Shown one piece after another: positions 32,658 to 39,084 of a stretch of DNA of 44,102 nucleotides (the stretch's first letter is position 1; every line of letters starts with the position of its first letter). The DNA is from a virus. The notes beneath the pieces were generated by a model. That model had not been told where the DNA came from and ran no database searches. It saw nothing but the letters and a program-made list of their open reading frames with translations. Where the stretch lies: IMG/VR virus record IMGVR_UViG_3300009506_001799, positions 1-44,102 of that record; one strand, given 5' to 3'. The translations under genes and the position numbers were made by a program.

Positions 32658-32671
32658 TCCGGAGATCTCAC

Positions 32672-34102
32672 ATGCCGATGCGCACCGACCCACACGTGAC
32701 GCGACGCTTCGAGCTCGAGCTGATGAACCGCGGGCTGTCGCTGGTCGAGTTCTGCGAGCGCCACAACCTGCCGCACAAGACGATCTGGCGGATCGCGCGC
32801 GGCGGCGCCTCGGCCGAGCATCCGGTCGTGCCGAAGCTGAAGAAGGCGTTGCGCAAGGAACGGGTCGACGGCAAGCGCGGTATGGAGCGCGTCCGCCGGC
32901 CGAAGTCGATCGAGAACGACGACGGCACGTTCCTGCACGGCGCGTGGCGCGGGAAACGGCGCGCCGACGTCGTGCGCTGCCGCCTCGGCGTGACGTTCAG
33001 CGAGATCGCGCGCGCCACGGACATCCCGAAGCCCACCGTGCACCACCTGCTCAGCGGCTACACGCAGGGCCACAAGCGGCGCTCGAGCGCCGCGGCCGCC
33101 GACGAGCGCAAGAAGCGGATCGCCGACTACCTGCGAGCGCGCGGCGCGTGCGACGAGGAGCTCGGCGTGCTGTGGGAGCCGGCCGTCACACCAGTCACCG
33201 AGCTCGAGGACGTCGAGCCGGAGTTCCGCCGTTTTCTCGAAGGAGGGCATCTCATGCTTTCAGAGGAATCCCTGAGCCGCTGGAAGCTCGCACGCGATCC
33301 GTTCGGCGAGTTCGCACGCGAGGGCGAGGGCCTCTTCTGGGGCCGCAACCAGAAGAAGGCGTCGCAGGCTCTGAAGCGCGCGGTACGCGAGCAGTACCTC
33401 GCGGCCCTGGTCGGGCGCGTCGGCACGGGCAAGACCGAGCTGTGGCGCCACGTGCAGCGCGAGCTCGAGCAGCTGCCGGGTGCGCGGCACATGTTCGTCT
33501 ACCTGCGCGACCTCACGCAGGAGAAGATCACGCCGCAGCAGGTGCAGGACGCGATGCTCGACGCGGTGCACGGACGCGACGTCTTCGCCAGCCGCCAGAA
33601 GCGGCTCAAGCTGCTCGTTCAGAGCCTGAAGATGCAGCGCGACCACGGCCGCATCGTGACGCTCGTCGTCGAGGAAGGCCAGCTGCTCAGCGATACGATC
33701 CTCCGCACCTTCAAGGGCCTCGCCGAGCTGTGCGACGGCTTCGCGAAGCTCGTCGGGATCATCCTGATCGCGCAGACGCAGATCGACGAGGTCCTGCGCT
33801 CGACCACCGTCGAGGAGGTCCGCCGCCGGCTGCGCGTGATCACGTACGCCGGGATCCATCACCTCGAGATCGAGCAGTACCTCGACACGCGGCTCACGTG
33901 GGTCGGCTCGCGTGCGAGCAAAGTCTTCGACGGCGACGCGCTGCGTGAGCTCGAGCACAAGGACTACCGCGTCGTGACGACCTCGCCGCTGGGCCTGGGC
34001 AACGTCGCCAGCCAGGCGATGGAGATCGCGCTGTACCGGAACCACTCGAAGGTGTCCCGCGCGGACATGGAAGAGGCGCTTCGGAGAGGGGACCGGGCAT
34101 GA
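32672..34102 (+). CDS. MuB/TnsC-type AAA+ target-DNA ATPase
   Basis: A 476-aa protein. N-terminal residues 1-190 include HTH-like segments (LVEFCERHNLPHKTIWRIARGG and FSEIARATDIPKPTVHHLLSG), as expected for MuB-like DNA binding. The AAA+ module has Walker A GRVGTGKT at 248-255 and Walker B TLVVEE at 330-335. It would bind target DNA, stimulate transposase and mediate immunity. An internal ATG at 33254 (Met195) has GGAGG 7 bases upstream and starts exactly where a stand-alone ExeA-like AAA domain would begin, so a shorter isoform is likely. Confidence 0.85.
   Translation: MPMRTDPHVTRRFELELMNRGLSLVEFCERHNLPHKTIWRIARGGASAEHPVVPKLKKALRKERVDGKRGMERVRRPKSIENDDGTFLHGAWRGKRRADVVRCRLGVTFSEIARATDIPKPTVHHLLSGYTQGHKRRSSAAAADERKKRIADYLRARGACDEELGVLWEPAVTPVTELEDVEPEFRRFLEGGHLMLSEESLSRWKLARDPFGEFAREGEGLFWGRNQKKASQALKRAVREQYLAALVGRVGTGKTELWRHVQRELEQLPGARHMFVYLRDLTQEKITPQQVQDAMLDAVHGRDVFASRQKRLKLLVQSLKMQRDHGRIVTLVVEEGQLLSDTILRTFKGLAELCDGFAKLVGIILIAQTQIDEVLRSTTVEEVRRRLRVITYAGIHHLEIEQYLDTRLTWVGSRASKVFDGDALRELEHKDYRVVTTSPLGLGNVASQAMEIALYRNHSKVSRADMEEALRRGDRA
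33254..34102 (+). CDS. Possible short ATPase isoform from an internal start
   Basis: In-frame ATG at 33254 preceded by AAGGAGG and 7 bases, giving a 282-aa AAA-only protein that begins MLSEESLSRWKLARDPFGEF, as in ExeA/TnsC-like ATPases. The HTH-containing 194 residues would be missing. This is predicted from the ribosome-binding site and domain boundary only. Confidence 0.5.
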   Translation: MLSEESLSRWKLARDPFGEFAREGEGLFWGRNQKKASQALKRAVREQYLAALVGRVGTGKTELWRHVQRELEQLPGARHMFVYLRDLTQEKITPQQVQDAMLDAVHGRDVFASRQKRLKLLVQSLKMQRDHGRIVTLVVEEGQLLSDTILRTFKGLAELCDGFAKLVGIILIAQTQIDEVLRSTTVEEVRRRLRVITYAGIHHLEIEQYLDTRLTWVGSRASKVFDGDALRELEHKDYRVVTTSPLGLGNVASQAMEIALYRNHSKVSRADMEEALRRGDRA

Positions 34103-34377
34103 CGGTCGTCGTCGAGTTCAACGGTCGCCGCTGCGTCCACTGCGTGCTGATGCCGAGCGAGACAACCCTCGGCGAGATCGCAGACACCACCGCGCAGTAC
34201 TTCGGGCAGCCTGTGTTCGATCGCAAGAGCCCGTATCACCTGCGCTCGCCGAAGGGGGAGCTGCTGCGTCGAGACGCGCTGCTGTCGTTCCGTGAGCAGT
34301 ACGACCGCAACGAATCGGGCGTGCCGAGCTATCGGCTGAGCGTGCAGCCGAGGAAGGACGCCCATGCGACCGCGTGA
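34099..34377 (+). CDS. Small beta-grasp (ubiquitin-like) candidate (92 aa)
   Basis: Unrecognised by family, but the predicted order of strands and helix (VVVEFNGR strand, VHCVLMP strand, TTLGEIADTTAQYFG helix, then YHLRSPKGELL, LLSF and YRLSV strands) fits a beta-grasp, ubiquitin-like fold. It has no C-terminal diglycine. It starts at ATG 34099 overlapping the ATPase stop (ATGA). A DUF6527-like protein is encoded 8 kb downstream. From memory, such proteins occur near bacterial ubiquitin-like systems. Fold call is pattern-based. Confidence 0.5.
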   Translation: MTVVVEFNGRRCVHCVLMPSETTLGEIADTTAQYFGQPVFDRKSPYHLRSPKGELLRRDALLSFREQYDRNESGVPSYRLSVQPRKDAHATA

Positions 34378-34684
34378 GTTCGTCGACCGCATCACCGAAC
34401 ACCCGCATCTCGTGCCCGGCAGTGGGCCGCGGGACGATCGAATCTACATCGTCCACTTCGACCCGGACGTCGGCGTCGAGACCGGCTGGGAGATCGAGCT
34501 CGAGACGATCCGGGCGCACCCATGGGAGACGCTTGAGGCCGTCCTCACGGGCAAGCGCCGGCCCGAGGTGATGAATCACATCACCAGGATCGTCGGCTAC
34601 TACAGCAACATGCGCAACTGGAACCCGTCGAAGCTCGCCGAGCTGCGCGACCGGCACAAGGGGAGCTATGTCATCCCGGAATGA
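34364..34684 (+). CDS. Small protein with NRDD C-terminus-like motif (106 aa)
   Basis: Its C-terminal third (HITRIVGYYSNMRNWNPSK, then ELRDRHKGSY) resembles the conserved end of anaerobic ribonucleotide reductase (NRDD), where RVxGYxxxxxxWNxxKxxE occurs. The reductase's active-site and zinc cysteines are absent, so reductase activity is not expected. The N-terminus is a compact alpha/beta segment (REFVDRITEHPHLVPGS, IYIVHFDPD). It overlaps its neighbours by 14 and 17 bases. Function unknown. Confidence 0.55.
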   Translation: MRPREFVDRITEHPHLVPGSGPRDDRIYIVHFDPDVGVETGWEIELETIRAHPWETLEAVLTGKRRPEVMNHITRIVGYYSNMRNWNPSKLAELRDRHKGSYVIPE

Positions 34685-35240
34685 CAACCTCGACGATGCC
34701 GACCTTGCGTGGGCGCGCAATCTCGCGAAGCGCTACTGCGCGAGGGCGGGGATCCGCGTCACCGCCGAGCTCCTCCACGCGGCGCAGGTCGGCCTGTGGA
34801 TCGCACTCGTGAAGTTCGAGCCGGCGCGCGATGTCTCATTCCGCGGATGGGCGTGGCGCTTCGTTCGCGCGCAACTGATCGACGAGACCCGGCGCACCCA
34901 CGGCAGGAGCGACCGACGCCATGCCCGGAAGCTGCATCAGCCCATGTCTCATTCGCAGACCGTCTCTGATGGCCAGGGCGACGAGGTACCGCTGTCCGAC
35001 CTGCTGCCAGGGAAGAACGGCGATCCTGCGCCGCACCTCGAGGACGACGAAGCCGCTGTCGGGCTGCTGACGGAGCTCCACGCCCGCTGCACCGATCGCC
35101 AGCGCCAGGTCCTGGACCTGCTCATCGACGGGCTGACGCCGACGCAGATCGCCAAACGCCTCGGCGTCACCGTGTCTGACATCTCAATGCACAGGGCCGC
35201 AATCAAACGGAAGTGCGGGCGGGTGCTCGCACGCAGATAG
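34668..35240 (+). CDS. Phage RNA polymerase sigma-70-family factor
   Basis: A 190-aa sigma factor. Region 2 is visible as ELLHAAQVGLWIALVKFEPARDVSFRGWAWRFVRAQLIDETRR (about 36-75), including the polymerase- and -10-contacting helices. Region 4 appears as TDRQRQVLDLLIDGLTPTQIAKRLGVTVSDISMHRAAIKRK (about 138-180), a HTH for the -35 element. It is like ECF/FliA-size factors. No sensor domain is seen. It is made early, with transposition genes, and is a good candidate to turn on the late arm, perhaps at TTCTGTCCGA-type promoters. Confidence 0.85.
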   Translation: MSSRNDNLDDADLAWARNLAKRYCARAGIRVTAELLHAAQVGLWIALVKFEPARDVSFRGWAWRFVRAQLIDETRRTHGRSDRRHARKLHQPMSHSQTVSDGQGDEVPLSDLLPGKNGDPAPHLEDDEAAVGLLTELHARCTDRQRQVLDLLIDGLTPTQIAKRLGVTVSDISMHRAAIKRKCGRVLARR

Positions 35241-35253
35241 AAGGAGGCCGCAC

Positions 35254-35661
35254 ATGGCGAAGAGGAAGATGACGAAGGACGAGGCGCTCTCGATCCTCCC
35301 GCGGCGCTGCCGCAGGTGGAAGCAGATCAGCGAGGCGGCGGAGCAGCTGAAGGCGAAGCTGAAGCCCGTCGTGTCCGAGATCAAGACGGCCGTCGCCGTC
35401 GTCCCGGGCAAGCAGTTCGAGGGCGCGGGCGTGCGGGCGAAGTTCGTCGAGGTCGAGGCGGTGCAGAAGGCCGACGAGGGCAACCTCGCGCTGATCGCGT
35501 CGCAGGTCCGCGCGGATGAGCTCGACGTGATCTGTCCGCGCACGATCGACGTGAAGCAGCTCGAGTCGCGCTACCCCGATCTCGTCGAGAAGCTCAGCCA
35601 CAAGAAGTCGAGCCGGTTCGAGATCGACATTCTGCAGGTCGAGATGCCGAAGTCGGCGTGA
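35254..35661 (+). CDS. Hypothetical early protein (135 aa), helical then beta-rich
   Basis: Starts with ATG 35254 after AAGGAGG. The first half is a charged helix (KQISEAAEQLKAKLKPVVSE), the second half alternates strands (FEIDILQVEMP). In Mu-like early regions this place is often taken by a Gam-like end-protecting protein, but the sequence is not convincing enough to call it. It is followed by a 103-bp structured gap. Confidence 0.55.
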   Translation: MAKRKMTKDEALSILPRRCRRWKQISEAAEQLKAKLKPVVSEIKTAVAVVPGKQFEGAGVRAKFVEVEAVQKADEGNLALIASQVRADELDVICPRTIDVKQLESRYPDLVEKLSHKKSSRFEIDILQVEMPKSA

Positions 35662-35666
35662 CCGCC

Positions 35667-35759
35667 GGGGCGACAAGCCCCGTGATGCCCCGTGCCTCGG
35701 CCAGTGAGCGCTCAGCTGAGGACAGTCCCACGGGGCACCACGAGGCGGGTCGTCCCGCC
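35667..35759 (+). ncRNA. Three-hairpin structured intergenic element
   Basis: The 103 bases between two early genes hold three consecutive stems: GGGGC/GCCCC (35667-35671 with 35677-35681), TGCCCCGTG/CACGGGGCA (35686-35694 with 35729-35737) enclosing CCTC/GAGG and the palindrome TGAGCGCTCA, and GGCGGG/CCCGCC (35744-35749 with 35754-35759). The first and second stems share sequence and could exchange partners. It ends just before the next start codon. It may be a cis-acting RNA, a processing site or a small RNA. No family was recognised. Confidence 0.5.
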
Positions 35760-35764
35760 GGGGG

Positions 35765-35965
35765 GTGCCGGTGATCGTCAGGTGTTCATGGTGCGGCCGC
35801 GTTCGGATCACGGGTCATTGCACGCCCATGGTCACGGAGAAGGGCGAGCCCCAGCTGTGGGCGAAGCTCGACGACCCCGCGCCGAAGAAGTCGCACGAGA
35901 TCACCGACGGGATGTGCCCCGAGTGCGGCAAGAAGCTGCTCAAGAAGTCGGGGGTGAACGAGTGA
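35765..35965 (+). CDS. Small zinc-ribbon protein (66 aa)
   Basis: Begins at GTG 35765 directly after the structured element (GTG at 35771 is an alternative). CSWC (residues 7-10) and CPEC (51-54) are the two halves of a probable zinc ribbon. It is coupled to the downstream GemA-like gene by a GTGA overlap. Unknown function. Confidence 0.6.
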   Translation: MPVIVRCSWCGRVRITGHCTPMVTEKGEPQLWAKLDDPAPKKSHEITDGMCPECGKKLLKKSGVNE

Positions 35966-36648
35966 GCAAGACACCGATCCACGTTCTCAGAGCCATCTGG
36001 GCCGCGGCCCGTGCGCGCTTCGGCGACGGCGCGGAGCAGATGATCCGCCAGCTCGTCGCCCAGGAGACGGACGGCCGCACGAGCTCAACGAAAGAGCTCA
36101 CGCGGTACGAGGGGCACCGGGTGCTCGACCGGCTCAACGAGAAGGACCCGGCCGCCGAGGACAAGATGCGCGCCAGCTACCACGGCGCGATCCGGCGCGG
36201 CCAGAAGGGCCGGCGGCGATCGCGGCGGAGCCCCGAAGAAGCCGACAAGGCCTCGAAGATCATCCGCGCCGCGGCCTCCGAGCAGACCGAGCTGATCCGC
36301 AAGATCGCGTTCGAGGTCGGCATGAGCGTTCAGGAATCGCCCGGCGTGTACCGCCTGGCCGACAACCAGGTCGCGAGCTGGGTTGACCGCAACTTCAAGG
36401 TGCGCTGGCGACCCGGGCAGCCGCTGCGCGAGGACCTCGCGCTCAAGATCATCTCGGCGCTGAAGTACTGGCACCGCACGCGTATGCGGAAGTGGCGCGC
36501 AGCGTGGAGCCAGAAGGTCGCGGCCCGCGCGGCTGAGATTGGCCTGCCATACCGCCACGACACCGAGGGCTGCACGATCCCCGAGTCGGCTCAGCACCGT
36601 TTCGAGGACCTCGGCGTCGTGTTCAGCGGCGGAGGGAGCGCATCATGA
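35962..36648 (+). CDS. GemA/DUF1018-like regulatory protein
   Basis: A 228-aa protein. The N-terminal half (IHVLRAIWAAARARFGDGAEQMIRQLV, then TSSTKELTRYEGHRVLDRLN) follows the GemA (Mu gp16, DUF1018) pattern: a helical domain with a conserved S..LT and a hydrophobic end. GemA in Mu affects host gene expression and DNA relaxation. The C-terminal half (residues about 95-228) is helical and basic and differs from the short Mu protein. The start is GTG 35962 with 4-base overlap. Family match is moderate. Confidence 0.6.
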   Translation: MSKTPIHVLRAIWAAARARFGDGAEQMIRQLVAQETDGRTSSTKELTRYEGHRVLDRLNEKDPAAEDKMRASYHGAIRRGQKGRRRSRRSPEEADKASKIIRAAASEQTELIRKIAFEVGMSVQESPGVYRLADNQVASWVDRNFKVRWRPGQPLREDLALKIISALKYWHRTRMRKWRAAWSQKVAARAAEIGLPYRHDTEGCTIPESAQHRFEDLGVVFSGGGSAS

Positions 36649-36818
36649 TCGGCGAGCTGACCGGAGAAGTGATCGCACTGTCCATGACGGTCGCCGCCGT
36701 CGTGACCGTGGTCATCGTCGACGTCGCCCGGCGCTGGTACATCCGGCGCAGTACCGAACGCAGGCGCCGCGAGTGGCAGCTGCTCTCGCGCCAGCCGTGG
36801 AACAGGTGGCACCGGTGA
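36645..36818 (+). CDS. Single-span small membrane protein (57 aa)
   Basis: ATG 36645 overlaps the GemA-like stop (ATGA) and the frame ends at 36818. After MIGELTGEV comes a hydrophobic span (IALSMTVAAVVTVVIVDVA) and then a strongly basic tail (RRWYIRRSTERRRREW). This predicts an N-out or N-in single-pass membrane protein. The overlaps on both sides support it as a real gene. Function unknown; it might act at the cell envelope. Confidence 0.55.
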   Translation: MIGELTGEVIALSMTVAAVVTVVIVDVARRWYIRRSTERRRREWQLLSRQPWNRWHR

Positions 36819-37249
36819 TCGAGCTGCCGGCCATCACGCTCTGGGCGCCGTGGGGATCTCTGATCGCGGCGCTGTTCAAGCAGATCGAGACGCGCACGCA
36901 TGACCGGTTCCGCAGCCTGGTCGGGCAGCGCATCGCGATCCACCAGGGCCTGAAGCTGGACAGCCTCGGGCACGTCTGCTATGAGCTCGCGACGCTCGGC
37001 CGCGACGACGCGCTCGCCTGGCTGCCGACGCGGCTACGGTCACTTCCGCGCGGTGCCGTCGTCGCGACGGCATACGTCGCCGCGCATCGCGAGCTGCACG
37101 TCTGGGACTGCTGGCATGCCTGCTGCAACTGCATCGGCCTGTACGGCCTGTTCCTCAAGCACGTGAAGCCGCTCGAGACGCCGATCGCCATGCCCGGCCA
37201 TCAGGGCATCTGGCGCTGTCATCTGCCTGAGTCCGCCGTAGCTGCGTAG
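36815..37249 (+). CDS. ASCH-domain-like protein (144 aa)
   Basis: Starts at GTG 36815 (GTGA overlap). The N-terminus ITLWAPWGSLIAALFKQIETRTHDRF followed by QRIAIHQGLK fits the ASCH domain, a PUA-like fold linked to RNA binding or RNA-modification, with its typical W/P-W-A-S..G.K.iEtR signature partly changed. The C-terminal part has a Cys/His cluster (CWHACCNC). Such proteins are common in phage early regions. Role unknown. Confidence 0.65.
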   Translation: MIELPAITLWAPWGSLIAALFKQIETRTHDRFRSLVGQRIAIHQGLKLDSLGHVCYELATLGRDDALAWLPTRLRSLPRGAVVATAYVAAHRELHVWDCWHACCNCIGLYGLFLKHVKPLETPIAMPGHQGIWRCHLPESAVAA

Positions 37250-37281
37250 CCAACTCCTGGGGGGGAGATTGGATATGCGAC

Positions 37282-37605
37282 ATGTCGAACGCGCGCACGT
37301 TCGGCCCCGCGTACGACGAGGCCCTCGACGGTAAACGGCTCCACACGCAGTTCAAGACCATCCTCGGGTTCATGCTCTCGGGTACATGGCGCACGCTCGC
37401 GGAGATCTCCGCGAAGCTCGGCTACCCCGAAGGATCGATCTCCGCGCAGCTCCGTCACGCAAAGAAGCCGGAGTTCGGCAGCTACCGCCTCGAGAAGCGC
37501 CGCCGCGCCGGCAAGGGCACGTGGGAGTATCGGCTGCTGCCGCCGCTGCCGGGCGAGCCGGGCAAGCAGGAGATGCTCTTCAACACCAACGGGAGGCCGC
37601 GATGA
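37282..37605 (+). CDS. Winged-helix-like early protein (107 aa)
   Basis: A conserved phage-type protein: RLHTQFKTILGFMLSGTWRTLAEISAKLGYPEGSISAQLRH is a winged helix-turn-helix, followed by KRRRAGKGTWEYRLL, the wing. Proteins of this family occur near replication or early genes of many siphophages. DNA binding is likely, target unknown. It starts at ATG 37282, 32 bp after the previous gene. Confidence 0.65.
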   Translation: MSNARTFGPAYDEALDGKRLHTQFKTILGFMLSGTWRTLAEISAKLGYPEGSISAQLRHAKKPEFGSYRLEKRRRAGKGTWEYRLLPPLPGEPGKQEMLFNTNGRPR

Positions 37606-37772
37606 ACGAGGCGACGTGCACCCGATGCCACATCCGCTATCGCTGGGAGAAGGACCGGAGCCGGCCGTTCACGCGCGCGCGATGCGTCGTCTGCGGCCAG
37701 CCGCTGAAGCGCGTGCAGGCCGTGTATGAGCTCTCACCAGACCAGCCCGTCTTTGAGGAGCGATCGCGATGA
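37602..37772 (+). CDS. Small zinc-knuckle protein (56 aa)
   Basis: ATGA overlap with the previous gene. CTRC near residue 6 and CVVC near residue 28 form a Cys4 ribbon. The rest is basic and Pro-containing. Typical of the many minimal zinc-binding proteins in this arm. Function unknown. Confidence 0.5.
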   Translation: MNEATCTRCHIRYRWEKDRSRPFTRARCVVCGQPLKRVQAVYELSPDQPVFEERSR

Positions 37773-37939
37773 GGTACCGCTGGCGCTGGTCAACCTGCGG
37801 CGGGAAGTACCCCGAGCTCGGCGCGCGCCGGGGCGAGCGTTGCGAGCTCGTCGCACGCGGTGCGATGAACAGCTGCCGGATCCGCTTCGCCGACGGCGCC
37901 GAGTTCATCACGAGCAGGAACGGGCTGGTGCGCGCATGA
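37769..37939 (+). CDS. Small protein (56 aa), KTR-like beta domain
   Basis: Starts ATG 37769 within the previous stop. Sequence MRYRWRWSTCGGKY, then RGERCELVARGAMNSCRIRFADGAEFITSRNGLVRA, suggests a small beta-barrel of the SH3-like/KOW kind (strand-turn-strand with F-A-D-G). Such small phage proteins are of unknown function. It is supported by overlaps on both sides. Confidence 0.5.
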   Translation: MRYRWRWSTCGGKYPELGARRGERCELVARGAMNSCRIRFADGAEFITSRNGLVRA

Positions 37940-38271
37940 GCGTCTACGTCGACGACCTGTTCCGCTGTCGGTGGGGACCGCGCAACCAGTACACGCACGC
38001 TGCCCATCTCATCGCCGACTCGATCCCCGAGCTTGTCGAGTTCGGCCGGAAGATCGGCCTCAAGCGGAAGTGGCTGCAGAACGAGCACGACGTCAGACGC
38101 ATTCCGCACTTCGACGTGACGCCCGGCAAGCGCGACCTCGCGCTGGCTTTCGGCGCGCGGGCTGTCGACCGGTACGAGTTCGTCGCAATCACCAGACGGA
38201 TCCGCGAGCAACGGCTCGCACAGAAAGGAGCAGGGCATGGCGCAGTTCAACATGGAGAACGGAGAGGCTGA
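37936..38271 (+). CDS. DUF4031-like protein (111 aa)
   Basis: ATGA overlap with the previous gene. MSVYVDDLFRCRWGPRN, AAHLIADSIPELVEFGRKIGLKRKWLQ and HFDVTPGKRDLALAFGARAVDR match the DUF4031 pattern closely (a small alpha/beta domain found in phages and bacteria, function unknown). The C-terminus runs 35 bases into the next gene. Confidence 0.75.
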   Translation: MSVYVDDLFRCRWGPRNQYTHAAHLIADSIPELVEFGRKIGLKRKWLQNEHDVRRIPHFDVTPGKRDLALAFGARAVDRYEFVAITRRIREQRLAQKGAGHGAVQHGERRG

Positions 38272-38701
38272 GTTCAACGAATTCACCGAGGACGACGTTC
38301 TGGAAGGCACGCTCGACCCCACGATCAAGCCCAGCGAGGAGCTCGATGACGTGCCGACGACCATCGAGCTCGGAGAGGCCGACCAGGTCGACGAGGAGGC
38401 CGAGAAGCTCGCTGCCGCCGTGAAGGCCGATGAGGAACAGGAAGCACAGCTCCTGGAACTCGCGGCCGAGTACACGAAGGAGGCCACCGCCCAGCACGCG
38501 ATGCAGGAGGAGCTCTGCCGCATCACGCGCGTCGTGCGCGAGGGCGACGAGGCGCTCGAGAAGAAGCGCAACGTCCTGGTGAAGCGCGCGGCGCTCTCGC
38601 AACAGAAGCCGTCGCGGACCGTCGAGGTCGAGATCGACGGGACGCGGTTCCGCGTCGAGATCGCGCGCCTCGGCGTGAAGGTCGAAGAGGTGCCCTTCTA
38701 G
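38237..38701 (+). CDS. Acidic early protein (154 aa)
   Basis: Unrecognised. ATG 38237 is preceded by AAAGGAG. The first 60 residues are strongly acidic (EFNEFTEDDVLEGTLD, ADQVDEEAEK), the middle a coiled coil, and the last 30 residues beta-rich (RTVEVEIDGTRFRVEIARLGVKVEEV). The acidic face could mimic DNA, a common way phages inhibit host DNA-binding proteins, but this is speculation. Confidence 0.5.
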   Translation: MAQFNMENGEAEFNEFTEDDVLEGTLDPTIKPSEELDDVPTTIELGEADQVDEEAEKLAAAVKADEEQEAQLLELAAEYTKEATAQHAMQEELCRITRVVREGDEALEKKRNVLVKRAALSQQKPSRTVEVEIDGTRFRVEIARLGVKVEEVPF

Positions 38702-38983
38702 ATGGACGATCGCACGACAGCCACGAATAGCAGCAGCGACCGCGACGGAACGACGACGAACTACGATCCGTATGACGATGTCGCCGAGCAGAAGGAGGCC
38801 GAGTACGAGGCGGCCTGCTTCTTCGTGGCGTACGTGCTGTTCATCGACGGCGAGCGCTTCTACTTCACCCGGACCGGCCATCTGCACCGGCGGGACGCGC
38901 ACACGCGCGTCTTCCCATACCAGACGGGGGCTGCCGCGGTGGGAGAGTGCGGCCGACGGGAATTCCCCGTCGGCGAGGTGTGA
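38702..38983 (+). CDS. Acidic hypothetical protein (93 aa)
   Basis: Starts at ATG 38702, one base after the previous stop. Ser/Thr/Asp-rich N-terminus, then a hydrophobic strand-like core (CFFVAYVLFIDGERFYFTRTGHLHRRD). Unknown function. The 101 bp after it include a run of CAC/CAT codons with no good start. Confidence 0.5.
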   Translation: MDDRTTATNSSSDRDGTTTNYDPYDDVAEQKEAEYEAACFFVAYVLFIDGERFYFTRTGHLHRRDAHTRVFPYQTGAAAVGECGRREFPVGEV

Positions 38984-39084
38984 GGCATCGCCACCACCAT
39001 CACCATCAAGCGCGAAGAGGGCGAGGGCGGGGGCGCGGCTCATATCGGCAGCAGCGCTCTCGCCCGAGCCGCCGAGAGGACCAG

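Noticed and set aside
34364-34684. Anaerobic ribonucleotide reductase gene
   Set aside because: Only a short C-terminal motif matches; length and cysteines of the enzyme are missing.
38986-39010. His-codon run (CACCACCATCACCATCA) resembling a His-tag
   Set aside because: Surrounding sequence is natural phage DNA with no vector features, and the reading has no good start.
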